A stretch of 64,000 nucleotides of DNA from Lanius collurio (Eukaryota > Chordata > Aves > Passeriformes > Laniidae): positions 1,377,762-1,441,761 of the forward strand of contig JACBWW010000041.1 in NCBI GenBank assembly GCA_020086605.1, in the 5' to 3' direction. Both the position numbers and the translations under genes were made by a program. Shown one piece after another: positions 1 to 12,100 of this stretch. Below the pieces are notes generated by a model. That model had not been told where the DNA came from. It worked only from the letters and a program-made list of their open reading frames with translations, and made no database searches. Position 1 is the first letter of the stretch, and each line of letters opens with the position of its first letter.

Positions 1-104
1 AGGATTTTTCTTCCCTCCCAAAGTCTCTTGATTTCAAGGAGAACAGCACTCCTTAATTACAGACCCAGCACTTGTTAATTCAAGTTCAGTGGTTGGCTTT
101 AAAG

Positions 105-198
105 TCATTTCTTCCTCTTCTGCTTTAGATCTTTATTCTTCTTAAATTTCTTCTGTTGCTTGGGTCCTCGTGCTGTTTCTAGTTTTCTTTTCTTCTCA
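105..198 (-). CDS. NAT10: NAT10 terminal coding exon 28
   Basis: Residues 989-1019 (SEKKRKLETARGPKQQKKFK...KQKRKK) then TGA at 107-105. The lysine-rich tail is the nucleolar/nuclear localisation signal of the family. Acceptor TTCCCAG. The 3' UTR continues below position 105 and off the window. Confidence 0.95.
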
Positions 199-3100
199 CT
201 GGGAAACAGGAACAAAACAGCTGTTAAAAATACACTGGCTTGCCATCCAGCAGGGAAATTTTTGTTGTAAAATAGGAGTGAGAGAGAAAATACCCAGTAT
301 CTTGGGTTATTTAAACTTGGTGCTAGAAAAAGCACAAACAGGAGCCTGAGTTAGATTTTAGTGTCCTCAGATTCTCTAACCCAGAAGATCTTGACTTTTA
401 GCTCTTGTCTTTGCTTTTCAAAACTTTATCTGTCCTAAATGGGGCATCTGTAACTTAGAGTGTACAGAAGAGAAAACTACCACTGATAGTTTTAAACACA
501 CAATTTGTCCCTGCACTGGATTCTGACTTGGGCAAAAGCAACAAAATTCCAAGCTTTGATCTTTATAAGCAACTGCTAAGACTCTCTCCTTCCTGGAAGG
601 CTTCTGGAAACTCACAGCTTCCAGCATTCATGGAAAAAACCATGAAAGGGTGGAACAGATCACATAATTACTTGAGCTGTCAGGCACCCCAGGAGGAGGA
701 AGTAAGTGAGCAGGGAAGTCTCAACTATAAATCCCCCAAGGAAAAATATGGGAAGATTCCATGCTGGGCAAGGCAGGAGAAAGAAGATGGATGAAAAGGA
801 AGAAATTGCAGAAACATGGACATTTTCCAGGCTCAAGCTCACATTTGAAAGAATTCTTCTTCCCTGAATTTGCATTTTCTCCAGTGGCACATCCAGGGGC
901 TCCCACCCAGTGTTAGATCCCAAAGCAAATGGGGCAATCAGGGACTACTCCCAAGGGAGGAATAGTCCCAGCTTCTGTGTGGGATCAGGATCAGACCATC
1001 AGAAATAAAGTCAGAATTAGACAAGTTAACAGCTATCCTTAGAGCAACACACAAACATTGGGCAGCAGAGCCCGCAGCTGCTCACACCCCAATTTCTCCA
1101 GGAAAACTGAGGACCTATCCAGGACACTGAGTTCACTTAACCTGCATTTAACCCTTAGACTTCAATCCTTTGCAAAACATTTTAACAAAGCCAGCAGGAA
1201 AGACCAGAGAGATCTCAAATTGCTTAACCTTTTCAGGCTGACAATGGAAGTGTTCTGTCCTGCTTTGCTCAGCACCTCGTTCCACTCCTCGTCATCACCC
1301 CGGATAATGTACCTGGAGTGGGAAAGGCAAAGGAAAAGTCAAGTCAAATTGTTAGCACAAAGGAAAAAAACATAAAAATTAGGTGTTTCTACTGTCAGGC
1401 CCACACTGCTCTGCAGACCAAGCCACTGTGCCAGCACCCAACCAAATTAGATGCAGGAAACACACACAAAGCCAGGCTGGCAAAGCTGGCATGGGATGGC
1501 TTTTCTAAATCAGTCTGGGGAAAAGCAAAGAGCTGCAGCTTGCTTTTGAGAAGAGAAATGAAGACAATAATTGCTACTCAAATAAGCTCATGTGGCCCTT
1601 GTCTGGGTGTTCAAGCACCCTGGAAATTACACCCCGAGTTAAAAAGGGAAAGCAATTATGTAGCAGAATGGAGTGGCTGCTCTCCATCTCAAGTTCCTGG
1701 AGATTTGGAACAGATAAGGCTTTGTCCACACAGAGCTGAAAATGATGGACAACACCTCAAAGTTTTCTATAACCTGCACTGAAAAGTGTTCAAAACAAAT
1801 TTTTTGTCTCTGTCTCTCTCCTCATGGAGGAGAACAAAAGTCTGTTTCTGACTGAGAAAAAAAACCAAAAAAAGGCAACATGATCCAAAATGACAAAAAG
1901 GTGTGCAGCACTATCAATGCTACAAAATGGAATTAATTTGAAAACACTGTGGTTGTATTTATTTTCCTTATGTGAATGACTTGCCAGTCACGTCAAATCA
2001 CACCCATTCTTGTCCTTTCTTCAAACCTGACAGCCACAGATTCCAATCAGCTTTTATTCCTTTTCCCAGATTTAACAGAGATCAGTTTAGAACCAAGCCA
2101 GACAACTTTCCTGGGACATTAAGCACAGGGGACAGTGTTTATAAGACAAAAAAGTGGGAAGGGAGAGAGAAGAGAGAGAATCAGTGGCATCTGTAACTCC
2201 TGTTGGCCCAGAAAGAGAGAAATCTGCTGACACTTCAAGTAAAAGCTCTGGCTGGTTGCTCTTTTTGTGTTGATTTGGGTTTTTTTTTATGTTTTACCCA
2301 CTGCTGACAATACACACTGGTTCTCCTTTACTAATGGTTTACTGCAACTACAGCCTTGAGCACAAATCCTAGCAATACCCAGCATTCCACCCAGGGAAAA
2401 TCTGGATTTGAGACCCAGGCAGGTGAATCCTTACTGTGTGAGGTCCATTTCCTTCAGCTTCATCACATCTTGCTTGTGCTTTTCTTGGAATTCTTTTGCA
2501 GCCTCCTCCTGCAACAGGACAGCACAAGATGCATTAAGTCCTGAGGGCAACAGTGACTTTGTAATGGCAGGAAAATGCCTTTTTCCCTATAAATAAATCC
2601 CCTAAAACAAATACCAGCTGATCTTCAATAGCTTCTCTCTTTAACCTGCTTGGATTTTTACACTATTTGTACACACAAACTTGTAATTTTCTGTGAAAAC
2701 CCCAAACTGCAGCTTAAAGCACAACTCCACGTGCACATAATGCAAACCTGCCAGGTTTTAACTCTCCTGCTGAGCCAGACATGGTGTGGAACCCTTTCCA
2801 TCCAAGAAAATTTAGATGACAATGTTTCTGCACTTGAGGGGACCCTCTGAAGTGTTTACACAGGAACCAGGAATAAAGTTTGTAATTACCAAATCGTCAT
2901 TTAAAGATTTCAGTGTTGGCTCCATCACGACATCCTTTGTTGCTGCCATCTGCTCCTCCACAGCTTTTTCCTGCACTGTGTTGAACAGCTGAAAATGAAA
3001 TAACCCAGCACAGGTAAGACTTGGTTTATTAAACAACATTTATCACCTCTACAATGAACTCCTAATGCCAGACTTCAGGAGCTTTGCTCTCCTGAGCCTT

Positions 3101-6100
3101 AAAAAAGAAAGAAAACCAACAACCAGATCCAAAACTTTCCAATTATTTCACTGGATTTCAAGTCTATTTTTAGATAACACTGGAAAAGAATTTGTTTTCC
3201 AAGAAAAGCTGAGATGCCACCAGTGCCCTGAACAATGGCTCAGTTGTCTGCTCACCATTTTGGTCAGGGCATTCAACCCAGAAAACCGTAAGATAAGCAC
3301 TCTTATCTGGGAAATCACTACACAAAATCATTAAATGGTTTGGGTTGGAAGGGACCTTAGAGATCATCCAGCTCCAAACCCCTTGCCATGGGCATTTAAA
3401 TCATTGCCTCACATTCCCCTGCTGGGATTTTCCCCACCTTGCAAAGAGGTTTATGGTCAGTAGTTGGGGATGTGTGAAGGATGCCCAGCTCGGATTCAGC
3501 TCTCTCTTAGTGCCATATTTTCTGCTAATATTGGAATTATGGTCCCACATGACCGAGGCCTGTCCTGCTGCTCTCACCTGCACTACTTTGCGGATGATCC
3601 TGTTGAAGAGTCCCATTAACTGACTGCTGGGCAGTTCCAGCTCCTTTTCCAGCTGGTCCAGAGATTTATGCTGCAGGCCAATCCCTAGGAAAAGGGCCTG
3701 AGGAAAAGACACGTGTTCCAGTCACAGAGCAAATACAGCCACACATCCCTGTAGGGTCTGACAAGCTCCTGTCTTGGCAGGAAGCCCTTGTTTAGATAAA
3801 GGGAACTGCAACATCTCCAGACGTGGGGTCTGACAGGCCCCTGCCCTGGCAGGGAGGCCTGGAGATAAGGAGGTAGCACAATCTCCCTCCAGGCCCCTCT
3901 TGGGGAAACAAAGAGCCTTTTTAGTTAGAAAAGATAGATCCAAGATCCTCTAGGAAACTGTATGTAAAATACCCTGTTACCCATTGGTTTCTTACCCTTG
4001 TACGCCCACCTCTGTACCCCATAAAAGAGACCCCTCTGCCCCGAGTCGGGGAGGATCCGTCTCTGGTCACCCCTTTGTGGGAGATGGAAGAACAAAGCTC
4101 CTTCTGCGGCACCACCAGCAGGGCCTCTCCTCTCTCTGCCCGGGCCTGGCCCTGGGGGTTTGCCCTGCAGAGCAGAGCTGAAATCACTGCTGAATCCCTG
4201 AGAGCTGATGGGTGCTGAGCCAGGCACCTCTGCAGGCACCCCCGGCCGAGGGCTGAGAGAAGCCACGACCCCCTGGGAGACGGTTCCTGACGGGATCCCC
4301 TCTGCAGAGGGTTCCTGACGGGATCACCTCTCCGGGTCTGCTACGGCTTCTTGGGTCAGAGCCTCTGACCCCATCCAGCCCGGGCCGGGAGAAACCCCCC
4401 ACAGCTTAATAACTTTACATCCCCACTGCACTCCCTGTGCCTTCCCAAACCCTCGCCCCGCTCTGTGCGTGCTCACCGACTGCGCGGCAGAGAGGGAGAT
4501 GTCTCCCATCTGGCCGAGGAAGAACATCCTGGCAATGGTGGGAACCATGTCCATGATGAGGTGATAGTCCACCATGTTGCGGGAGTACATCTCCAGCCTC
4601 TTCAGGTCGTACGGGATGAACACCGACTCCAGTTCAGCACGGCTGATGGCTGTGGGGATGATAACACGGCAGTGAGGTCAGGAACGTTCTTCAGAGCTCC
4701 CCAGGGTCTCAGTGTTTAACGTTTATTCAGGTATTTAATATTTTTCCCTGTGGTTGAGAAAGGCCAGTTGCCACCCCATGGGTTCCCTTCCCAACACAAC
4801 TCAGAATGCAGTAACACTGTTAGCTTGGTTATCCCAAGTTTGTTGGAGGCAGGCAGACATCCATATGAAAAACATGGCAACTGCCAGAACAGCCCAGCTT
4901 ATCAACCTCAACATGCCAGAGAGACTGAAACCAGTGAGAGCTGAGAAACTGCCCAGCCTTTAACAATTCCCACTGGTTTTGCTGTAAAAGAGGTTTGTTC
5001 CCTCGCTGCAGCAGGAAAACCCTCTAACCAAGACACTAAAACCCCACAAGACACAGATTCCAGGCTCTCCCCAGAGGACTCTCCTCTCTGGAACACCTTG
5101 AGAAAACAGCAAATTGCAGGTGCCAGGCATTTTCAGCTGAACCAGTCAGGCTACTCACGTGCTTGGGGCTGCTGTTTGATATTTTTGTTCTGTAGAATAT
5201 TCAGAGCCAAGGATGGAGAGAAGGTGCTGAACTGGTAGGAAAGCAGGGAAAGGAAGCGCCTCCTAAAATCTACAGGGCAAGATGACAAAATAAATTACCC
5301 CAGTGAACCTCTAGAATAATGAACACCCCAGAGGGCTCTTGTCAGCAGAGTCAGAGTTACCTTTCCAGAAGGCAGTGAGCCAAGGTTCCTGCTCAGAATC
5401 CTCTTCATTGAGCATCTTCAGCATGATGCAGGAATGCTCCCCAGTCAGGTCATTCTGATAAACAAGATTCAATTCTGTGGTTCTGTGATGGATTCATTTC
5501 CTATCACCCCCATGAACCTTTTGCACTCTGTGCTCAGCTGAGGATCTTCTAAATCAACAACACATGCATCACCTGTTACTGACCACCTCCACCTAATGGA
5601 AAACCTGTGAACTTCTAGAATTTGGTAAATCTCAGCTATTTTACCAATAACCACATTAATAACCTTCAACAGCTGCATTTTTGCTCTAAATTTTTATGTG
5701 CAAACTACTTGGAGGCCCACACTCCCAACCCTAAAATTCTACTCCCTAACTATGGGCCCAAAGAACAAAAATGAACATAAAGCAAGCCCTAAAAGCAGCC
5801 TCAGCAAACCTTCTTGCCCCAAATCCATTCTCACAGAATCTCCTGGAATACATGCCCAGGGATTTCAGCAGGGCTGGGTTTTCCCTCAGGAACAGGGTGG
5901 TACTTACTGGGGTCTGCCTCAGATAAACTGGCACAAATCCAGCACGCTTCCAAAACCTGTGAAAAAGAGGAAACTCAATGAGAATTATGGAGCTGCTGAC
6001 TGCAGAGCAATAAATTGTGGTTAAATGCCATTTATCTGCTGTACAAGGAGAGCTGGTGAGGAGCAGGCTCAAGTCTCTAAGACACCCCAACAATCAGTGC

Positions 6101-9100
6101 AAATGAACACTGACAGAAAGCAGGAAGAGCACCCACCTGACTGAGGCTCCAGCTCAGGGGAGTGTAAAATTATGACTGTGATGCCAAAACATGAACAAAC
6201 TTTCCAGGTGCTGTGAAAGGCATTTACATCAGTCAGGAAAACCACCAGCAGCTCTGAAGTCAGCAGCACCTCAAGTTTCTACAGGGCACAGGAATTAGAA
6301 TTTAACCTCTCCCTACCTATCACAGGCTGTTCTTATTTCTACACCTTGGAAAAATGGGGCAAGTAGAGCTTATGATCTGTTCAAGAAGGCCAAGATGTAA
6401 GTGGGAAATAGAATCATGTCCTACTTGAGCAATCTGGGTGTCAGGCCATAAGACACCCCGAGATAGTCCAGGTTCTCAGCTTGTCTCTCACTCAGTTTGA
6501 GCAGCAAAGGAGGCAAATCTTTCCGAGGTGTCACAACCTCTTCCAACAAACCCACAGTCTGGAAAATAAAAGTGGGACTGGGTTAGCAGCAACCCTCACA
6601 GAAAGCTGCCAATCAAAGCTCTTCTTCTGTAAGAAAATCAAACCTGATTATTTCCTCCTTACAGAGAAGAGACTTACAGGGGAAATTACCCAGCTTAGCA
6701 CGACAGAAAATAAAAGAAATTACCATACCTCACTGCTCACTGTTGTGATTTCTTTTGGCTTTTGTACCGTTTTTTCTTCCAAACATGGGAATTTGCCTTC
6801 ATAGTACATCTGCAGCAAAGTCAGAGCCCTGCTGCCATAGCCCATCTGTGAAGAAGGAACACACTGTAAGCAAAAAGAGGTCTCTGATTTTTAATACAGG
6901 GCAACAACATTCTACCCTTAAAACCCACTAACAATCAGCAGTGCAGACATCACTCAGTCACTGCAAAAATGCTTTTTCTTGCCACGTGGCAGCTCCATGG
7001 AGGAGGACACTACAGAAGCAGGGTCTCCAAAATCACAGTGGGAGCCCAGCTGGTAGCTCAGGGCTGTGCAATAATTCTTGGGGCTTAACTCTGGCACTCA
7101 GGAAATGCCAAACACTTGGTAATGTCACAGTAAAGATCCCTGGGTGTAGATTGTGTACGGCTGCTTGGGATGCTCCGGTGCTGCCTAGGAACAACAGGAG
7201 CACTGGTTTGGTGCTCTGAGCTTTAAATGCTAAAACCTGGAGGAACTGGAATGTTTGCCCTGTCCCAGAGCTCTGCCTGGAGAGCCATTTTCATGGCACC
7301 ACCACAGCTGGGTAGCAGGTACTTTACCCCCTGATAATCCGGGTGAACCGCGATGCGAATGACACGCCCGCCGGACAGGCCCCCAAAATCCGGATCCTGG
7401 AACTGCACAAGGGGCAAAAAGTTGATTTAAAGAACACAGCTGGGCACTCTGGGAACCAGAAATACATGAAATACACCCTGGGTATGAGTGCACAGCAAAC
7501 CACCCACCTGCTCTGACACAGTCCAGGGAATAAGATCACCAGAGGCTTTCTTTCCCCTGGAGAGGCTGTTCATGATGGACTGGCGGGAGATCTCTCCCTC
7601 CATGCACACCTGCCAGGGAAGGCAGAAAAACCATGAACACACCAAAATGCCTTCTCCTACAGCCACTCAGCTACACCAGGATCAAAGCTGACAGTCGAGT
7701 CGTTCTCTTACCTGAACAACGGCCAGGACTTCTGGTAACGAATTCTGGGTGGGTGGAACAGGTGGCAAAAGGCAAAAGAGATGATGGGCAGGGGCATCAG
7801 AGAGCATCTGCAGGTCGTTGGGGGAGTTCTGGAGGGTAAAGACATCAGAAAGATGAAAAAGCATCCAGAGAATCACAGAAGGGTTGGAAGGGACCCATCA
7901 GGACCGAGTCCAGCTCCTGGCCCTGCACAGGACAACCCCCTGGATGTCCCTGAGGGTGTTACCCAAATGCTTATTCCACATGAGAAGAGTGTAAAAGTCC
8001 AGCTGATTTCTAAACAATCCCTCTGTTTTCCAAATGTAGAGCTACTAAGGAATTTGGAACCAGTACAATGCTGAGCGACAGAGGAGCTCCCAGGCCAGCC
8101 TGAGGCTGTCACACCACCAGACAGCACCTGCTGTCCTCGAGGGAAACCTCGTGCTCCAACATGTATGAACCTCAACTTCCTATTTTCATACAGCTCCTTA
8201 AGTACCAGATCTTAAATTTTTTTTTAAGCCTCAGATTTTTAGAGCTTGGTACTTCAGTGCTTCTGGACTTCCCCACTCACATCTGCAGATCACCCCTGGT
8301 CTTGAAACCTTGAATTATTCTTCTTTTCAGTATCACAATGGTGCTGCTCTTGATGAACTCGAGGCCACAAGAACATGGGAAGGAGAACTGCAAATTAGGT
8401 TCAGCACTGATAAAACCCTGACAAGATTGGAGGCTAATTGAGAATTTTATTTTCTCAAGGCAGAAATCTTACAGACTATCTGGAAATCCAGTATGTTCAG
8501 CCAGGACTGAGGCAGAGACCTCAGAGAAAGGGGAATACAGCTCTGTACACAGCAAGAAACAACAGAAGCTGTTCAGAAATCTCAGCCAGGGTGTCACAAC
8601 AAGCACTGCTGTCCCTGAAAAATTCCACACTGAAATTGGGAGTGAAATTGGATGGAAGAAGCACAAGCCCTACCTTGTAGTGTGAAGCCACGTAGAGGGC
8701 CATCAGCCTCTGCAGGAAAACTTCTGATGCTCTGTGGTAACAAAAGAGTGTGTCCCTATTTACATAGTACCTAAACACAGGGATTAAGGAAAAAAATCTC
8801 CTTGGAAAGCAGGAGAAAGTTTCCTGTTGGTTTATTTTCAATATTTGGGCCACAAGCTGGCTTGTCCCCTTAGATTCCACAGCTTTATCTACAGGAATAA
8901 ACGATGTTGGGCAGTGTTTGCAGACTTCATCTCTAAAGATAAACCTTTTCACAGACTTCATCTCTAAAGATAAACCTTTGTAACTCCAACAAGGAATCCC
9001 TTCATGCAACCCTTCCTTGAGGTTGTCTCTGCAGCAAAACTGGAGTTTGCTGATGTCCTGGCAACACACACCACCAGTGCCAGGCGAGCTTAACTCCAGG

Positions 9101-12100
9101 AGTGAGGTCTTAGGGAAAAGTTCGTGTGCTGAGCTTATCCCATCAGCCACAGAACCAACCCTCAAGCAGCTTGAGGAACATTCAGTGAGGATACAGGTCA
9201 CAGGTGTCTGGCAGTGGGCAGCCAGAGATGATCCTGGTGATGTTGAGGCAGTCCAAGCACAGGAGATCATTCAGCCACTTCTCCACGGGGTCCCCAGGGG
9301 CGTACCTGATGGACTCGTGCAGGGACACCTCGTGCAAAGTGCGAGCTGCAAGGGTGGCACAGGACATTCAGTGCTGCCAACCACAGCCAGCCAAGAATCC
9401 CACAGCATCCCTGTGCTCTCCAGGGCTCCCACATTAGGAAACTGTTGCTACCTTTCACCTCTTAAAAGCCTTCCACCTGAAACTCATGAGGGAAAACCAC
9501 CAGAGTTCCAGCATTTCCCCTCACCACCCCTTTCCCACGGCTGCAAAGCACATGGATGCACGGGACAGCCACAGATCTGGCTGACAGCAGCCCCAGATGT
9601 GCTGTACCTGAGGTGAGCTTGGCAGTGGCTGTGGATTTGTTCTCTGCTGTCAGGGTCACCTGGCTCTGGGCGCTCTGCTGGCGGAGCTGCTGGATGAGCT
9701 TCAGGGACAGCGACCGCCCTGTGCCCTCGTACCTGACAAACAGGACACAGCAAGCCTGAAGGGAGGAACCAGGGAGCCACCCAGACCTCTGGGGAAGCTC
9801 CAGCACGGAGTGGTTGCCCCAGCCTTACCCATTGATGGTGGAAGCCATGAACACCAGGTAAGGGCCCAGCAGGTTCTTCACCAGGGGCAGAGGAATGGCA
9901 GCAGCTTCATCGATCACCACAAGCTCGGCCTGCCCCAGCTTCACGGAATCAGCAGGGTGAATGTACTGCAAGCAACGACAGGACACTGTCACTGCCAGCA
10001 GCAGCCTGCCTGGGAGCAGGGAAACATCACAATTCCCAAAGCTGGAGCCCTGGAAAGCTCTTTGTTGTCCCTGTTCTCCTCAAACACCAAGCCAGAGACT
10101 GAGATGTGGAAATCAAAAAGTCAGGAGAGGGTTTATGCTGCCCTAACAAGGACTGGCTCACTCATCTTGTTTAGCACAATTCCACACCAATTTATCTGCA
10201 GAGGTGAGGAAAACAAAGGAAATCTAATCACTAAAAGCTCTTCCTGCAGTGCTCCTTTCACCTTTCTTTGCTTTTGTTTTGGGAGAAACCCACGAGGGAG
10301 CTTTGTAACCTACAAGTTATTCCCTGAAAGAGAGAAGGTATTTTGAGGGAGTCACTCCCTAAAGGTCTGCCTTTCAGCAAAACCCACCAGGACAGTTACA
10401 CATCACACAGAATAAACCTGCTTAAAACCAGAACAACTTCAGCACTGGCAAAAACAACAGCCAGGAATAAAGAGTGGAAAGGCAAGAATGCCAATTACCT
10501 GGATGGTCTGCCTGTGCTCCTTGAACACGTTCACTCTGACCACTGCCTTGTTGAACTCTGGATTCAAGGACTGAACAATCTCATAGTCCAGGTGTTCCTG
10601 GAAAATAACATTTGGAAACAATATGAAAAGCCAAGATCTAAGAAAAAATGTAATTTACCATCATCATCATCATCAAAATAAGGCTCAGACACTGTTATTT
10701 CACATTCTAATCAAGAATTCTCACAAAAGCTTCAAAGGCCTGAGAACTGGGAAATTATTTACTGATGTTAAAATCTGCTTCACAACAAAACTGACTTACC
10801 CTGCTTAAAAACAGAAACAAACACAACTCTCCCACGATTCCTTTTCTTGCAGAACATTGTAAAAAAAGCTGGTAGCAAATATGTGTAGCCAGAAGGCCAA
10901 AGATGAGGTGCAAACCCTCCTGAGCAGGAGTGCTTTGCAAGTGGTGTAAAATAAGTCTGCTCTCCTCACCTGATACTGCAGTGCATCAAAGCCTTTAAAT
11001 ATGAACTCAAAGAGAGTGTGGAGGTTGTCAGGGCTGGGAGATGTGACAAAGATATTGGAGTAACTGCAGAGAAAAAATAAACAAAACAAGAGCTGAACGC
11101 TTTTTCTGACAAATTTTACCACATAAATACTAAATAGGATGGGGTTTTTATAGGAGGGGTTGACTTTACCCAGTAACCTAATAATTTCATTTACCTAATA
11201 ACCAAAACACAATAGATTTCTTTAGACATTTACCTCAATTTATGTGTGATTATTTTGAGTTTTAAGAAAAACTTGACCAACAGTGTATGCAGCAATCAAA
11301 AGACACAAGACTAAAACTATGAGGGATTTAAGACTGGAAATTACAAATATATTCAGATCCTGTCATCTTGTCTTTGGTTTGGTTTTTTTTTTTAAACTCA
11401 AGGATGCAGATAAAGCCTGGGGGGTTGGAGGGGGGGATCACTCACCCAAAAGCTACAGCTCCAGCAATGGCCAGCCCCAAAGCAGCAGATTTCCCTCGTC
11501 CCCTGGCTGCAGTCAATGCCACAGTGCTCCTCAGGGTCTTCTCAGAAATGGCTTCAATAAACTTTAGAACCGCTTTTGCCTGAGGATCAGAGAAACCCCA
11601 AAAAACAGCGTCTGAGTTTCTCTCACGCTGGGACCCACCAAGCCTGGAGAACCCCAGCTTTGGCCACCACACCCACCTGATCCAGGGTCCTGCAGCCATC
11701 CACCAGCACTCCCACGGGCTGTGTGTCCTGCAGGCTCTCCTTGAGCTCCCTCAGCTCCAGCTCCTGGGGCCGCAGGCTCTCCTCCTGCAAGCACACAACA
11801 GGGTGAGCCAAGGACATCTCAGCACATTTCTACCCTCGTGGTGTCTCCTGGCACCTTTGGTCAGGCAGAGGAAGGGATCTGGAAGGGAAAGTTACCACAA
11901 GGAAAACATATTCCCCAGAAACAGGAAAATTTATACAGACAGACAAATATTTAACATGTAAATTTTCAGGCATCTTCAGGAGAATGGTCACAAAGAGATT
12001 CTCCCATCCTGGCTTCCCCAAGCTTGGAGGGGGAAAAAAAGGGAAGGATTTTGCAGTAAAAAGCAATTAGAGAATGGCACTGATAGGAAAAACAGATTCC

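Noticed and set aside
8521..9270. 249-codon minus-strand open frame over NAT10 exon 14
   Set aside because: It is exon 14 read through into both flanking introns; only 8674-8770 matches NAT10 and the splice sites are clear.
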